From the NCBI GenBank assembly GCA_947631095.1, contig CANRJX010000003.1, positions 1 to 50,981 of the forward strand: 50,981 bases of DNA, read 5' to 3'. The translations under genes and the position numbers were made by a program. The notes beneath the pieces were generated by a model. It was not told the DNA's origin. It ran no database searches and saw only the letters and a list, made by a program, of their open reading frames with translations. The DNA is from an uncultured Wohlfahrtiimonas sp. Its GTDB lineage: Bacteria; Pseudomonadota; Gammaproteobacteria; Cardiobacteriales; Wohlfahrtiimonadaceae. This document shows positions 1-8,291 of the stretch, piece after piece. The stretch's first letter is position 1. Each line of letters opens with the position of its first letter.

Positions 1-1526
1 CCAATCTTAGTATAGTAAAGCGTCATAATTATACGACTATGACCAGCAACTAATTTTGACAATACTGGAATAGGAACTCCACCATCCAAAGCAAAACTAG
101 TAATTAAAGACACCCTCAATGAATGTAAGGGAAATAATGTCATTACATAGTTTTTATTTTCTTTTGTACTCTGCCTTACAAATTGTATAGATTCACCATT
201 CGTTAATGTCTCTCCTCTATCAATACAACGTTTTTCTAGAGTCTTTAAAAGTTTAAACCATAACCGTGATATATATTTATCTGTAATTGGAAATGAGTAT
301 TCTTCAACAGCACCTGCAGCCCTATTACGGAACAAAAAACATGTAGGTAACATCTCTTGTAGTTGATACTCGCTTTTTAAATCTCCAATATGTTTCGTTT
401 TTAACTCATCCCATCTTATTGGACGATCTATAGGATTATATTTTTCTTGCCAGTTCCGTAAAGCTTCTAACCACTTTAAGACTCTTTCATGCTGCCAAGG
501 AATAGTATACCCCTTTGATGTTCCATCTTTATATATATCAGCAGTCTTATTTGTATTAACGAATAATATTGTAGAATTATCATTTACATTAGTATTTTTT
601 CTAAATACTCCTCGCCCTATAGCATGTTTAGAGATTTCCAATTTGGTAATTGGCGCCAAATGATTTTGATTTCTAATCCACCTTTTATCTTCATATCTCC
701 ATAAGTCAGCTTCTCCTGAATCTAACCAACGTACCTGTGCAGTTCTCAAAGGTAATTCTAACTTAATATAAAGTGCTACAGCGGCAGCTGGACACCACAT
801 TTCAAAATATGTACGATCTTTATATAATTTTAGTCCCTTATACATTTTTCCTTTTGAAATAGTACGTGTTCTCCATACACAATTTGGATCATCATGATCA
901 ATATCTTCTGAAGATACTTCATACCATTCACCACCTGATTTTCCAGAACTAATAGCATCTCCAGCTTCTTGTGCCCATGTCCAATCTTTAAAACTAATTG
1001 CATCAAGTGGACAAATCATATTTCTTAATTCTTGTATATAATTATAAGGTAAAGGTGTCTTTACTGTTTCAGAAAGAGCTATACCTGAGCGTGTTTTTTT
1101 GCTTATTGGGTTTCTGTAATTACTAGGGATTATTTTATGCCCATAATCATCCTCTATTCCTACTAATTCATCCAAGGCAAAATCCAAGAAATCTCTAAGA
1201 TAATTATTATACGTAACAGCCTGTCTATCCGCCATTGATGCAATACTGTCATAACTTGGACTAACGCATTCTTCAAAAAAATCGGGTAGACTTGTTTTTC
1301 GATCAAAAAATATCAGGGGGTTTGGTGAAAGTTTTAGAGGAATCAAATAAGAACGTATAAATCTATTAATTACATTTTTTTTCGTTGAAAGTGCTCTATT
1401 TTGCTGTTTTAACCATTTTTCTGCTAGAACACACCAATTTTTATAGTCGTCACCGTACATGCTATAAATCCAACTACAGTCAACATTTTCAGCTATGCCA
1501 TCTCCTTTTGCGTGTAATTTACTCAT
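1..1526 (-). CDS. Large tyrosine recombinase, GmtZ-like (3' end outside window)
   Basis: The minus-strand frame is open from ATG at 1526 to the window edge: 508 codons, C-terminus missing. I translated it by hand. Near the visible end it shows the tyrosine-recombinase catalytic set: an H-x-x-R box (PLHSLRVSLI), a second histidine in VAGHSRIIM and a tyrosine in TLYYTK. An upstream LRTAQVRW segment could supply the first catalytic arginine. The HSLR/AGHSR pattern is what I know from the large second integrase of gamma-mobile-trio elements (GmtZ, phage-integrase-2 type). It overlaps the upstream recombinase gene by 8 nt (ATGAGTAA), so the two are translationally coupled. Ile ATA and Arg AGA codons are frequent, unlike the flanking housekeeping genes. 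Recombinase activity is confident; the GmtZ assignment is from memory of the family. A Tn554 TnpB-like element is the main alternative. Confidence 0.72.
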   Translation of the reverse strand, partial: MSKLHAKGDGIAENVDCSWIYSMYGDDYKNWCVLAEKWLKQQNRALSTKKNVINRFIRSYLIPLKLSPNPLIFFDRKTSLPDFFEECVSPSYDSIASMADRQAVTYNNYLRDFLDFALDELVGIEDDYGHKIIPSNYRNPISKKTRSGIALSETVKTPLPYNYIQELRNMICPLDAISFKDWTWAQEAGDAISSGKSGGEWYEVSSEDIDHDDPNCVWRTRTISKGKMYKGLKLYKDRTYFEMWCPAAAVALYIKLELPLRTAQVRWLDSGEADLWRYEDKRWIRNQNHLAPITKLEISKHAIGRGVFRKNTNVNDNSTILFVNTNKTADIYKDGTSKGYTIPWQHERVLKWLEALRNWQEKYNPIDRPIRWDELKTKHIGDLKSEYQLQEMLPTCFLFRNRAAGAVEEYSFPITDKYISRLWFKLLKTLEKRCIDRGETLTNGESIQFVRQSTKENKNYVMTLFPLHSLRVSLITSFALDGGVPIPVLSKLVAGHSRIIMTLYYTKI

Positions 1527-3018
1527 TATTGTCCTTTAATAAATAAGCTCTTCCTGATAATAATTCTAATGGATCAACATCCTTAAAATTACTTGAATTT
1601 ATTTGATCCAAGCAGCTGCTAATATCTTTATTAATATTATGTTCAATATCATTTAATATTTTTGAAACTTGCTCTGTTTGTGGCTCACAATACACTAATT
1701 GAGACTCTAGACTAGAGTGATGTAGAGCATTCCTCCTAATGATAGGGTCAATCTTGGCGTCCTTTAATCTTTGCCCATATGCATGTCTATGCCCATGAGG
1801 GCTTGTTCCACTATTTTTTGTAGAAATCAGACCTATTTTCTCTACAGCTTTCTTATGGTTTTGATAATAAGCAGATATTGATAAGGGTTCGCCTATAGCC
1901 TCTCCAGACAATGTTATAAATGCAAAAGGATGGGCTCTAGGTATTGATCTAATTTCCATCAAATATAATTTCCAAAATTTATAAAACAATTCACCATATA
2001 TTCTAGGAAACCATTGTACTGTGATAAATTTATCTTTTTCATTATCTAGTTTTAGTATTTTCCACCCTGAACGGTATGTTCTATCACTCACTTTATTTCT
2101 AGGCAATAAACCAAAGTTTTCTTTAAGGTAAGCTTCTCTGTGAACTTTTTTTAATTTTCCTGTCAATTTACTCCAATTATCAGGAGCGGTTCCCTCTGAA
2201 GGATGATAAATTCTAACAAATGCAACTTCTACATTATGTGTCTTATATAAAACAGGATCTAAAGTAACATCTGAAAAATATAGATGGAATGGCTCGCAAG
2301 TTCTTAATCCACCACCATTTAATAATAAAGTAATTAGAATATCTCTAATATTTAATCGTTCAAAAATTGATGATGAATATTCTTTGCCATAATGAGTAAA
2401 ACCCTCAAACAATAACTGAGTGAAATACTTATCAGGAAAAAATTTTACGCAATCTAAATGTGATGATATTTCTCTTGTTGTTTTTACGTATCGATTTTTT
2501 GATAAATATTGTGCTGAATCCTTATTCCAGATATGAGCTAAAAAAGAACGATTATGCTTATGATACCAAGCCCCCCAAAATAACTTTTCATCATAAGTGC
2601 TATTTGAAACTATTGGATTAAGTTGTGTAATATTTTTATTTTCACAGATCCAATCAAAATAATTATTCAAGGCATTTATAAGGCTATTTGCTGTAGTAAC
2701 TTTCCTTGGTTTCCAATATAGTTCGGAAGGATCAAAGCCATCCATATCAATACTACCTGTATACAGTTGCTGTACAAAAATTTTAAAAAATTCTTTAGGG
2801 GATGAAAAAACTTGTTGGTTTGCATCTATAAAATTTAAAAATAATTTTAATGCCGTGACTTGCTTTTCCATCCAACTTCTACTGCGCAAATGAGTATGGT
2901 CTAATAGAAATTCCACAAAAGAATCAATAATTCCAAATTCTGTTAATAAAATAGGAATTTCAGCATAACTACCAGTTCTGCTTCTGTATATTTTTGCATT
3001 TAACCTGACTATATCCAT
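1519..3018 (-). CDS. Tyrosine recombinase/integrase, GmtY-like
   Basis: Tyrosine recombinase of 499 aa, probably acting with the overlapping gene downstream. Counting from the in-frame GTG at 3024 (two residues longer than the start chosen here), catalytic candidates are R241 (GGGLRTCEPF), the H410-G-H412-R413-H414 box, H435/H436 (NALHHSS) and Y445 (QLVYCEP), so the active site looks intact. The N-terminal ~200 residues would be the SAM-like, core-binding part. I start at ATG 3018, not GTG 3024, because AAGGG (3028-3024) lies 5 nt before the ATG but overlaps the GTG. A TATAAT box lies at 3039-3044. The gene begins 172 nt downstream of the glmS stop, as expected of the end gene of an element inserted at the glmS hotspot. 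Two large recombinases in tandem recall GmtY-GmtZ and Tn554 TnpA-TnpB; the first is favoured. Confidence 0.72.
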   Translation of the reverse strand: MDIVRLNAKIYRSRTGSYAEIPILLTEFGIIDSFVEFLLDHTHLRSRSWMEKQVTALKLFLNFIDANQQVFSSPKEFFKIFVQQLYTGSIDMDGFDPSELYWKPRKVTTANSLINALNNYFDWICENKNITQLNPIVSNSTYDEKLFWGAWYHKHNRSFLAHIWNKDSAQYLSKNRYVKTTREISSHLDCVKFFPDKYFTQLLFEGFTHYGKEYSSSIFERLNIRDILITLLLNGGGLRTCEPFHLYFSDVTLDPVLYKTHNVEVAFVRIYHPSEGTAPDNWSKLTGKLKKVHREAYLKENFGLLPRNKVSDRTYRSGWKILKLDNEKDKFITVQWFPRIYGELFYKFWKLYLMEIRSIPRAHPFAFITLSGEAIGEPLSISAYYQNHKKAVEKIGLISTKNSGTSPHGHRHAYGQRLKDAKIDPIIRRNALHHSSLESQLVYCEPQTEQVSKILNDIEHNINKDISSCLDQINSSNFKDVDPLELLSGRAYLLKDNNE

Positions 3019-3038
3019 ATACACCCTTAGATTATTTA

Positions 3039-3044
3039 ATTATA
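3039..3044 (-). promoter_or_regulatory. Candidate -10 box for the recombinase operon
   Basis: A perfect TATAAT lies on the minus strand 21 nt before the chosen ATG of the GmtY-like gene. No good -35 hexamer is visible at 16-18 nt. It sits between two copies of the ATANNCTAAG motif, so recombinase binding could repress its own promoter. That last point is inference. Confidence 0.4.
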
Positions 3045-3075
3045 CTTTCACTTAGGATATACTTTTATTTTCCAT

Positions 3076-3107
3076 AAAAAAAGAACCATTTCATTAAAAA
3101 ATGGCTC
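3076..3107 (-). terminator. Intrinsic terminator after glmS
   Basis: On the minus strand a 9-bp stem (arms 3107-3099 and 3091-3083, one G-U pair) with a 7-nt loop is followed by seven U residues (3082-3076). It closes the ndk-to-glmS gene string and isolates it from the recombinase operon on the same strand. Confidence 0.85.
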
Positions 3108-3190
3108 TTCTAGATTATATTTGATTATAAGAACTGATTAAGTATTTCTTTATTGTTCGCTTACAATTCCTTACGAATCAATAGCTTAGG

Positions 3191-4981
3191 CTATTCGACT
3201 GTGACTGATTTGGCCAAATTCCTTGGTTGATCAACATCGGTGCCTTTAACGCATGCAACATGATAAGAAAATAACTGCAATGCTATTGAAATTAAAATTG
3301 GCGCTGTAATTTCTGGCATATCAGGTAGCTCTACTTCATGACCAAAGCCAATTTTCTGCTGAACTTTACGCTCTTTGAAAATATATAATCGACCATTGCG
3401 CGCATTAATTTCTTCAAGATTAGCAATCATTTTATCTGTTAAGGCATTTTGTGTAACCAAAGCAATGACAGGCATATTTTTATCCACCAATGCCAAAGGA
3501 CCATGCTTTAATTCACCCGCAGGATAGCTTTCAGCATGAATGTATGAAATTTCTTTCAATTTTAAAGCACCTTCCATCGCGATTGGATACAAAATACCAC
3601 GTGCTACAAATAAAGCACTTGTGGATTCTGCAAATTCTGCGCTCATTGCTTGAATCGTTTCATCCATCGCCAACATTGCTTCGCTATAAAATGGCAATGA
3701 TGATAACGCATCACTCATTGCAGTATGACGATGCCCTGACAAAGCATTTGCCAATGTTAATAATACTGTTAATTGGGTTGTAAAAGCTTTGGTAGATGCT
3801 ACACCAATTTCACGGCCAGCATGCGTTAAAATACTCCAATTGGATTCACGAGTAATTGCACTATCGGGACTGTTGGTAATTGCAAGATAACCTAAAAATG
3901 GCTTTTGTTTCGCTAACTTTAGCGCTTCAATCGTATCTAATGTTTCACCAGATTGTGATATAGAGATAAACAGTGCATTTTTAGGCGTCACACTTTCACG
4001 ATAACGATATTCACTGGCAACTTCTACATGACAAGCAATGCCGATTGATTCAAACCAATATTTAGCAACCAAACCAGCATGATAACTCGTACCACAAGCA
4101 TTAATCTGTATGGCTTCAATTTTTTCCGAAATTTCAGGATCACAGCCGATCAATTGTGCTGCACTAATTTTTAAACGGTCTTGCAAAGTATCACCCAATG
4201 CTTTTGGCTGTTCAAAAATCTCTTTTTGCATGTAATGCTTATATAAACCTTTATCTGCAGCATCATCTGTTGCATATAAATGTTTGGTTGCACGAATGAC
4301 TTGCTGCCCTGATTTATCATAAATCTCAATTGTTTCACGTGTTAAGCGCACACAATCAAAATCTTCTAAATATATAAATTGATTTGTGACTGGCAATAAT
4401 GCAAATGGATCAGATGCAATAAAATGTTCACCAATACCAACCCCAATCACCAAAGGTGTACCTTTACGCGCTGCAATTAATTCATCAGGATTATTCGCAT
4501 CAATGACTGCAATACTGAAAGCACCTTCTAATTTTGCCAATACTTTTTGTACAGTTTCAAACAAAGATGCGCAGCTTGCACGATAACTATGAACCAAATG
4601 AGCGATCACTTCTGTATCTGTTTCTGAAGTAAACTCATATTGGTTCAATAATTCTGCTTTAATTTCTTGGTAATTTTCAATGATACCGTTGTGAACAACT
4701 GCAAATGTCCCACTCACATGAGGGTGAGCATTACGCTCATGAGGAACACCATGTGTTGCCCAGCGGGTATGAGAAATGCCGATAGCACCTTTTAAGTTAG
4801 CAGTTGCAACTTTTTCTTCTAAAGCTGCAACTTTTCCTAAACTTCTCTCTCGGAACAATTGGTGGTCATTAATTACTGCTATGCCTGCTGAATCATAACC
4901 TCGATACTCTAAGCGTTTTAATCCTGATAAAAGAATCGGACAAATATTACGCTCTGCAATCGCTCCAACTATTCCACACAT
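3191..4981 (-). CDS. glmS: Glutamine--fructose-6-phosphate aminotransferase (isomerizing)
   Basis: Makes glucosamine-6-phosphate from fructose-6-phosphate and glutamine, the first step to UDP-GlcNAc for peptidoglycan and LPS. At 596 aa it is slightly shorter than E. coli GlmS (609). It opens with MCGIVG, where Cys2 becomes the N-terminal glutaminase nucleophile. Two SIS sugar-isomerase domains follow; the first carries SISQSGET and the second ends in DQPRNLAKSVTVE, the conserved C-terminus whose codons form the Tn7 TnsD target in enterobacteria. AGAGGA lies 6 nt before the ATG. Its stop TAG overlaps a small dyad (3180-3195). It lies 21 nt after der, so co-transcription is likely. No glmU is adjacent, and no glmS ribozyme is possible in so short a gap. 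Confidence 0.98.
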   Translation of the reverse strand: MCGIVGAIAERNICPILLSGLKRLEYRGYDSAGIAVINDHQLFRERSLGKVAALEEKVATANLKGAIGISHTRWATHGVPHERNAHPHVSGTFAVVHNGIIENYQEIKAELLNQYEFTSETDTEVIAHLVHSYRASCASLFETVQKVLAKLEGAFSIAVIDANNPDELIAARKGTPLVIGVGIGEHFIASDPFALLPVTNQFIYLEDFDCVRLTRETIEIYDKSGQQVIRATKHLYATDDAADKGLYKHYMQKEIFEQPKALGDTLQDRLKISAAQLIGCDPEISEKIEAIQINACGTSYHAGLVAKYWFESIGIACHVEVASEYRYRESVTPKNALFISISQSGETLDTIEALKLAKQKPFLGYLAITNSPDSAITRESNWSILTHAGREIGVASTKAFTTQLTVLLTLANALSGHRHTAMSDALSSLPFYSEAMLAMDETIQAMSAEFAESTSALFVARGILYPIAMEGALKLKEISYIHAESYPAGELKHGPLALVDKNMPVIALVTQNALTDKMIANLEEINARNGRLYIFKERKVQQKIGFGHEVELPDMPEITAPILISIALQLFSYHVACVKGTDVDQPRNLAKSVTVE

Positions 4982-5002
4982 CTACATTCCTCTCTCTTTA
5001 GC

Positions 5003-6469
5003 CTAGCGGCTTTTACGTTTTTTCTTTAAATGACTGCCCTTGCTATTGGCAAGAATTAACTTATCAGCTTGTACTTTAGTTTGTGGTTTCTCCACAGCAT
5101 AAGGATTATCACCTGAACGGAAATCCAAACGCACTGGCGTACCAACTAACTTTAATTGATCACGATAGGTATTCATTAAATAACGAATATAATCAGGTTT
5201 TACATGACTAACACGCGACCCATGAATCACAATTCTTGGCGGATTTTTACCACCCTGATGCGCATAACGCAATTTAGGCGCTAAACCTTGCGATACAGGT
5301 GGGTGATGCTTATGCACAGCACCTTCAAGAATATTTGATAATTCATTGGTTGTGAATTTACGCATTGCATTGTCATATGCAGAAATTGCCATTTTCAACA
5401 CTTTATCAACGTTTGTACCATGCAAAGCCGAAATGAAAATTGGTGACGTAAAATCAATAAACGCAAATTTACGAGTAAATTCTGTTTTAATCCACTCTTT
5501 TTCATGATCAGGTAAATGATCCCATTTATTCACAGCCAATACCAAAGCACGACCTGAATCTAATACATTACCCAATAATCCTGCATCTTGATCTGATAGA
5601 CCTTCGTGAGCATCAAATACAAATACAACGACATTAGATTTTTGCATCGCCTCAATACTTTTGATCACGCTAAATTTTTCAATTTTATCGTCTACACGGC
5701 TACGACGACGAATACCAGCGGTATCAATTAGGATGAAATCGCGATCTTCTTTTGAGAATGGAATCTCAACAGCATCGCGTGTCGTACCTGCAACATCACT
5801 TGCCAATACACGTTCTTCACCTAAAATGCGATTAATTAAAGTTGATTTACCAGCATTTGGTCGCCCCAATACTGCTAAACGAATTGGACCATCGTCTACA
5901 ACTTCATCTTCTTCGTCATCATTGTAAAAATCATAATCCTCTTCTGGCTCTTCATAAATAAGCTCAGGATGACGATCAAATGTAGAGAGAACCAAATCCA
6001 AAATACCGCTATTATGAGCAGCTGAAATTGCAATTGGGTCACCCATTCCAAGGCTATAAAATGGCGCTATTGCTAAAGCATCATCTTTACCTTCAGATTT
6101 ATTCACAACAACGATGACAGGTTTATTGGTACGGCGAATTTGCTCTGCAATCTCTTCATCGTAGCCAGTAACATCATTACGACCGTCAACGATAAAATAA
6201 ATTAGATCTGCGTCTTCAACTGCTTTCCAAACTTGTCCTGCAATTAAATTATCCATGTGATTACTGTCATCACCAGATAAACCACCTGTATCTAAAATAA
6301 TATACGGTGTTTGTTCTTCACCAACTTTTCCCATGCCATAACGGCGGTCACGCGTTAGCCCTGGTTGATCAGCAACCAAAGCATCACGAGTGCGAGTCAA
6401 TGCGTTATATAAAGTAGACTTCCCAACATTTGGGCGCCCTACTAAAGCGATAATAGGTAAATCATTCAT
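5003..6469 (-). CDS. der: Ribosome-assembly GTPase Der (EngA)
   Basis: Essential tandem GTPase for maturation of the 50S subunit. The 488 aa hold two G domains: G1 boxes GRPNVGKST (11-19) and GRPNAGKST (202-210), G3 boxes DTGG (60-63) and DTAG (249-252), then a C-terminal KH-like domain and a basic tail (KKKRKSR). An acidic linker (about 173-193) separates the G domains, as in gammaproteobacterial Der. The second domain has the usual NKWD, but the first has NKSE (123-126), a conservative Asp-to-Glu change at the guanine-specificity position. The gene starts 2 nt after the bamB stop, the same order as in E. coli (bamB-der). Confidence 0.97.
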   Translation of the reverse strand: MNDLPIIALVGRPNVGKSTLYNALTRTRDALVADQPGLTRDRRYGMGKVGEEQTPYIILDTGGLSGDDSNHMDNLIAGQVWKAVEDADLIYFIVDGRNDVTGYDEEIAEQIRRTNKPVIVVVNKSEGKDDALAIAPFYSLGMGDPIAISAAHNSGILDLVLSTFDRHPELIYEEPEEDYDFYNDDEEDEVVDDGPIRLAVLGRPNAGKSTLINRILGEERVLASDVAGTTRDAVEIPFSKEDRDFILIDTAGIRRRSRVDDKIEKFSVIKSIEAMQKSNVVVFVFDAHEGLSDQDAGLLGNVLDSGRALVLAVNKWDHLPDHEKEWIKTEFTRKFAFIDFTSPIFISALHGTNVDKVLKMAISAYDNAMRKFTTNELSNILEGAVHKHHPPVSQGLAPKLRYAHQGGKNPPRIVIHGSRVSHVKPDYIRYLMNTYRDQLKLVGTPVRLDFRSGDNPYAVEKPQTKVQADKLILANSKGSHLKKKRKSR

Positions 6470-6471
6470 AA

Positions 6472-7617
6472 TTAAATACTAATACGATAAACGTTTCCAG
6501 AGTGATCTTGGAAAATCGCATTGCCGTTGATAGATAATACATCAGGCATAAATCCTGATTTACCTACTTTTGATGCACCAAGTAATTGTCCATTGTTCTT
6601 ATCGAGAACATAAACAAATCCTTCGTTATCACCCACAACAATGCGTTCATTAATTAATACAGGACGCGTTAAGTGGCGAGCAAATAATGCACTGCTTTCC
6701 CACTCAGCTTTCCCATCTCGTTTTGATAGTGCACCAATATTGCCATTTTCATAAGCAACATATAGTCGAGATGCATCTACTGCTAATCCCGAATAAACTC
6801 CTGACTTAGTTTCCCAAAGCTTGAGTCCATTCTTTAAAGATACTGCTGCAACACCTGTACGCGATACAGGAATATAAGCAACATTGTCATCAATCACTGG
6901 CTCAGCATCAATGTCTGAAATGCGAGCCATTTCTGTGCCACCACGATGGTGACTAACTTTTTGTCCCCATTGTACGGCACCTGTTTCTGCATTTAAGTAA
7001 CCAATCAAACCTAAGTCAGTAGGTACTAACAAGTTTGAACCAACAACTACTGGTGCAGCCGCACCACGAAGCGTTACTTCAGGAATTTGTACCATGTAAG
7101 CCCAAGATGGCTCACCAGTCTGAGCATCATAACTCTCAACAGCTCCACCAATTGTACGAATAATCACTCGAGAGCCAGCAACTACAGGTGCTGTTACAGG
7201 CGCACCATATAATGACGCTGTCCAAACTTTTGAACCATTAGACGCTGATAATGCAACTAATTCACCTGATTTAGTACCCACAAATACTAAACTACCATTA
7301 CTTGCTGTACCCGTGTATAAGTCACCAACTTTTGTCGACCAACCCTTCTTACCAGAGTTTGCATCTAAGGAAGATACTGTACCATTCGCATTCGCAATAT
7401 AAAGAGTATTACCTGCTTCGCCAATCACAAAACGTAAGCCTGTATCTTGTGAGCTACCGAAGCCTGATGCTGTCCATACTGTTCTCACTAAATTTTTATC
7501 AACAGATGTACTAATTGGTGTCGGAGTCGGTGCATTACTCTTACCAACAAAAAATCCTGAACAGCCTGTCAACGCTAAAGTAGCAATGAATGCAGCTGAA
7601 ATTTTTAACTTATTCAT
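6472..7617 (-). CDS. bamB: Outer membrane assembly lipoprotein BamB
   Basis: Beta-propeller lipoprotein of the BAM complex, which inserts beta-barrel proteins into the outer membrane. The 381-aa precursor has a lipoprotein signal with lipobox LTGC (Cys19 lipidated), then repeated PQQ-like blades, for example VSSLDANSGKKGW, VALSASNGSKVW and YLNAETGAVQWG, spaced about 40 residues apart. It sits between yfgM and der as in E. coli. Residue +2 after the cysteine is Ser, consistent with export to the outer membrane. Confidence 0.96.
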   Translation of the reverse strand: MNKLKISAAFIATLALTGCSGFFVGKSNAPTPTPISTSVDKNLVRTVWTASGFGSSQDTGLRFVIGEAGNTLYIANANGTVSSLDANSGKKGWSTKVGDLYTGTASNGSLVFVGTKSGELVALSASNGSKVWTASLYGAPVTAPVVAGSRVIIRTIGGAVESYDAQTGEPSWAYMVQIPEVTLRGAAAPVVVGSNLLVPTDLGLIGYLNAETGAVQWGQKVSHHRGGTEMARISDIDAEPVIDDNVAYIPVSRTGVAAVSLKNGLKLWETKSGVYSGLAVDASRLYVAYENGNIGALSKRDGKAEWESSALFARHLTRPVLINERIVVGDNEGFVYVLDKNNGQLLGASKVGKSGFMPDVLSINGNAIFQDHSGNVYRISI

Positions 7618-7657
7618 ACTTTATCCTTCAATTCGAATATTCTGGCACTGTCCGCAA

Positions 7658-8278
7658 TTAAGCATCGGTTGATAATTGATTAATTTTTCTTTGGATCACT
7701 GGTGATTGTAAAATTTCAAATGCTTCTGTATACACAACTTTTGCATTATCTATACGACCTTCTTTCACATAAATATCACCTTGTAGTGTTTTTACCAAAC
7801 CAGCAAAGCTTTTAGTTGTAATTTGATTCAATACATTCAATGATTCTGAATAATTTTTATTTTCATACAAAGCAAGCGCCAAGCGATAGCGATATAAATC
7901 TTTCATTACAGGATCAGAGATATTATTAATCTGATTTTGTAAATCTGAGATTGTTGTCGTTAAATTATCATTTTCAGCTTCAAAAGCGGCTTTTTGCAAG
8001 ATCGCTAACTCAGCGAAACCTTTAGCTTTACCATCATTTGTTAGCACTTCAATCGCTTTTTCATCTAACTTTCCAGACTCTAAAGATTGTTCAAAAACGT
8101 AGTAATTCATTGCCTGAGTGCTTAACTGAGTTTTACTATGTTTTTTATAATAATCCCAACCAACAATGCTACCAATAATAATGACTATCGCTAGAATTAT
8201 GAAGAAAAAATTAGAGCGCAACCAATCAATTAATGCTTCTGCACGTTGCTCATCTGTTTCAAATTGATTCAAACTCAT
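7658..8278 (-). CDS. yfgM: YfgM, membrane-anchored periplasmic TPR protein
   Basis: The 206 aa begin with a short cytosolic N-terminus (EQRAEALIDWLRSN), then one transmembrane helix at about 23-41 (FFFIILAIVIIIGSIVGW) and a periplasmic TPR-like helical domain. In E. coli this family (UPF0070) associates with SecYEG and the chaperone PpiD. Position between hisS and bamB is the conserved one. The N-terminal signature and gene order make the call secure even though the TPR domain is divergent. Confidence 0.93.
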   Translation of the reverse strand: MSLNQFETDEQRAEALIDWLRSNFFFIILAIVIIIGSIVGWDYYKKHSKTQLSTQAMNYYVFEQSLESGKLDEKAIEVLTNDGKAKGFAELAILQKAAFEAENDNLTTTISDLQNQINNISDPVMKDLYRYRLALALYENKNYSESLNVLNQITTKSFAGLVKTLQGDIYVKEGRIDNAKVVYTEAFEILQSPVIQRKINQLSTDA

Positions 8279-8291
8279 CTTATGACCTTTA

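Larger units (their letters stand above)
3026..3194 (-). repeat. Three iterated copies of ATANNCTAAG between glmS and the recombinase gene
   Basis: On the minus strand the same-orientation decamers are ATAGCCTAAG (3194-3185, overlapping the glmS stop codon), ATATCCTAAG (3060-3051) and ATAATCTAAG (3035-3026). The first two match at 9 of 10 positions, the third at 8 of 10. They bracket the glmS/element junction and could be recombinase arm sites or the edge of the attachment site. Decamers this AT-rich can recur by chance, so the function is speculative. Confidence 0.4.

Noticed and set aside
3155-3175. Direct repeat CTTAC-N5-CTTAC between glmS and the recombinase gene
   Set aside because: Five-base units in AT-rich DNA recur by chance, and no third copy was found nearby.
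1-3190. A true Tn7 insertion at glmS
   Set aside because: No TnsA-, TnsB-, TnsC- or TnsD-like protein and no Tn7-type end repeats are visible; both genes are tyrosine recombinases. Tn7 genes beyond the left edge cannot be excluded.
3490-3783. Open frame on the plus strand inside glmS
   Set aside because: Antisense to a well-conserved gene, composition unlike a real protein, no ribosome-binding site.
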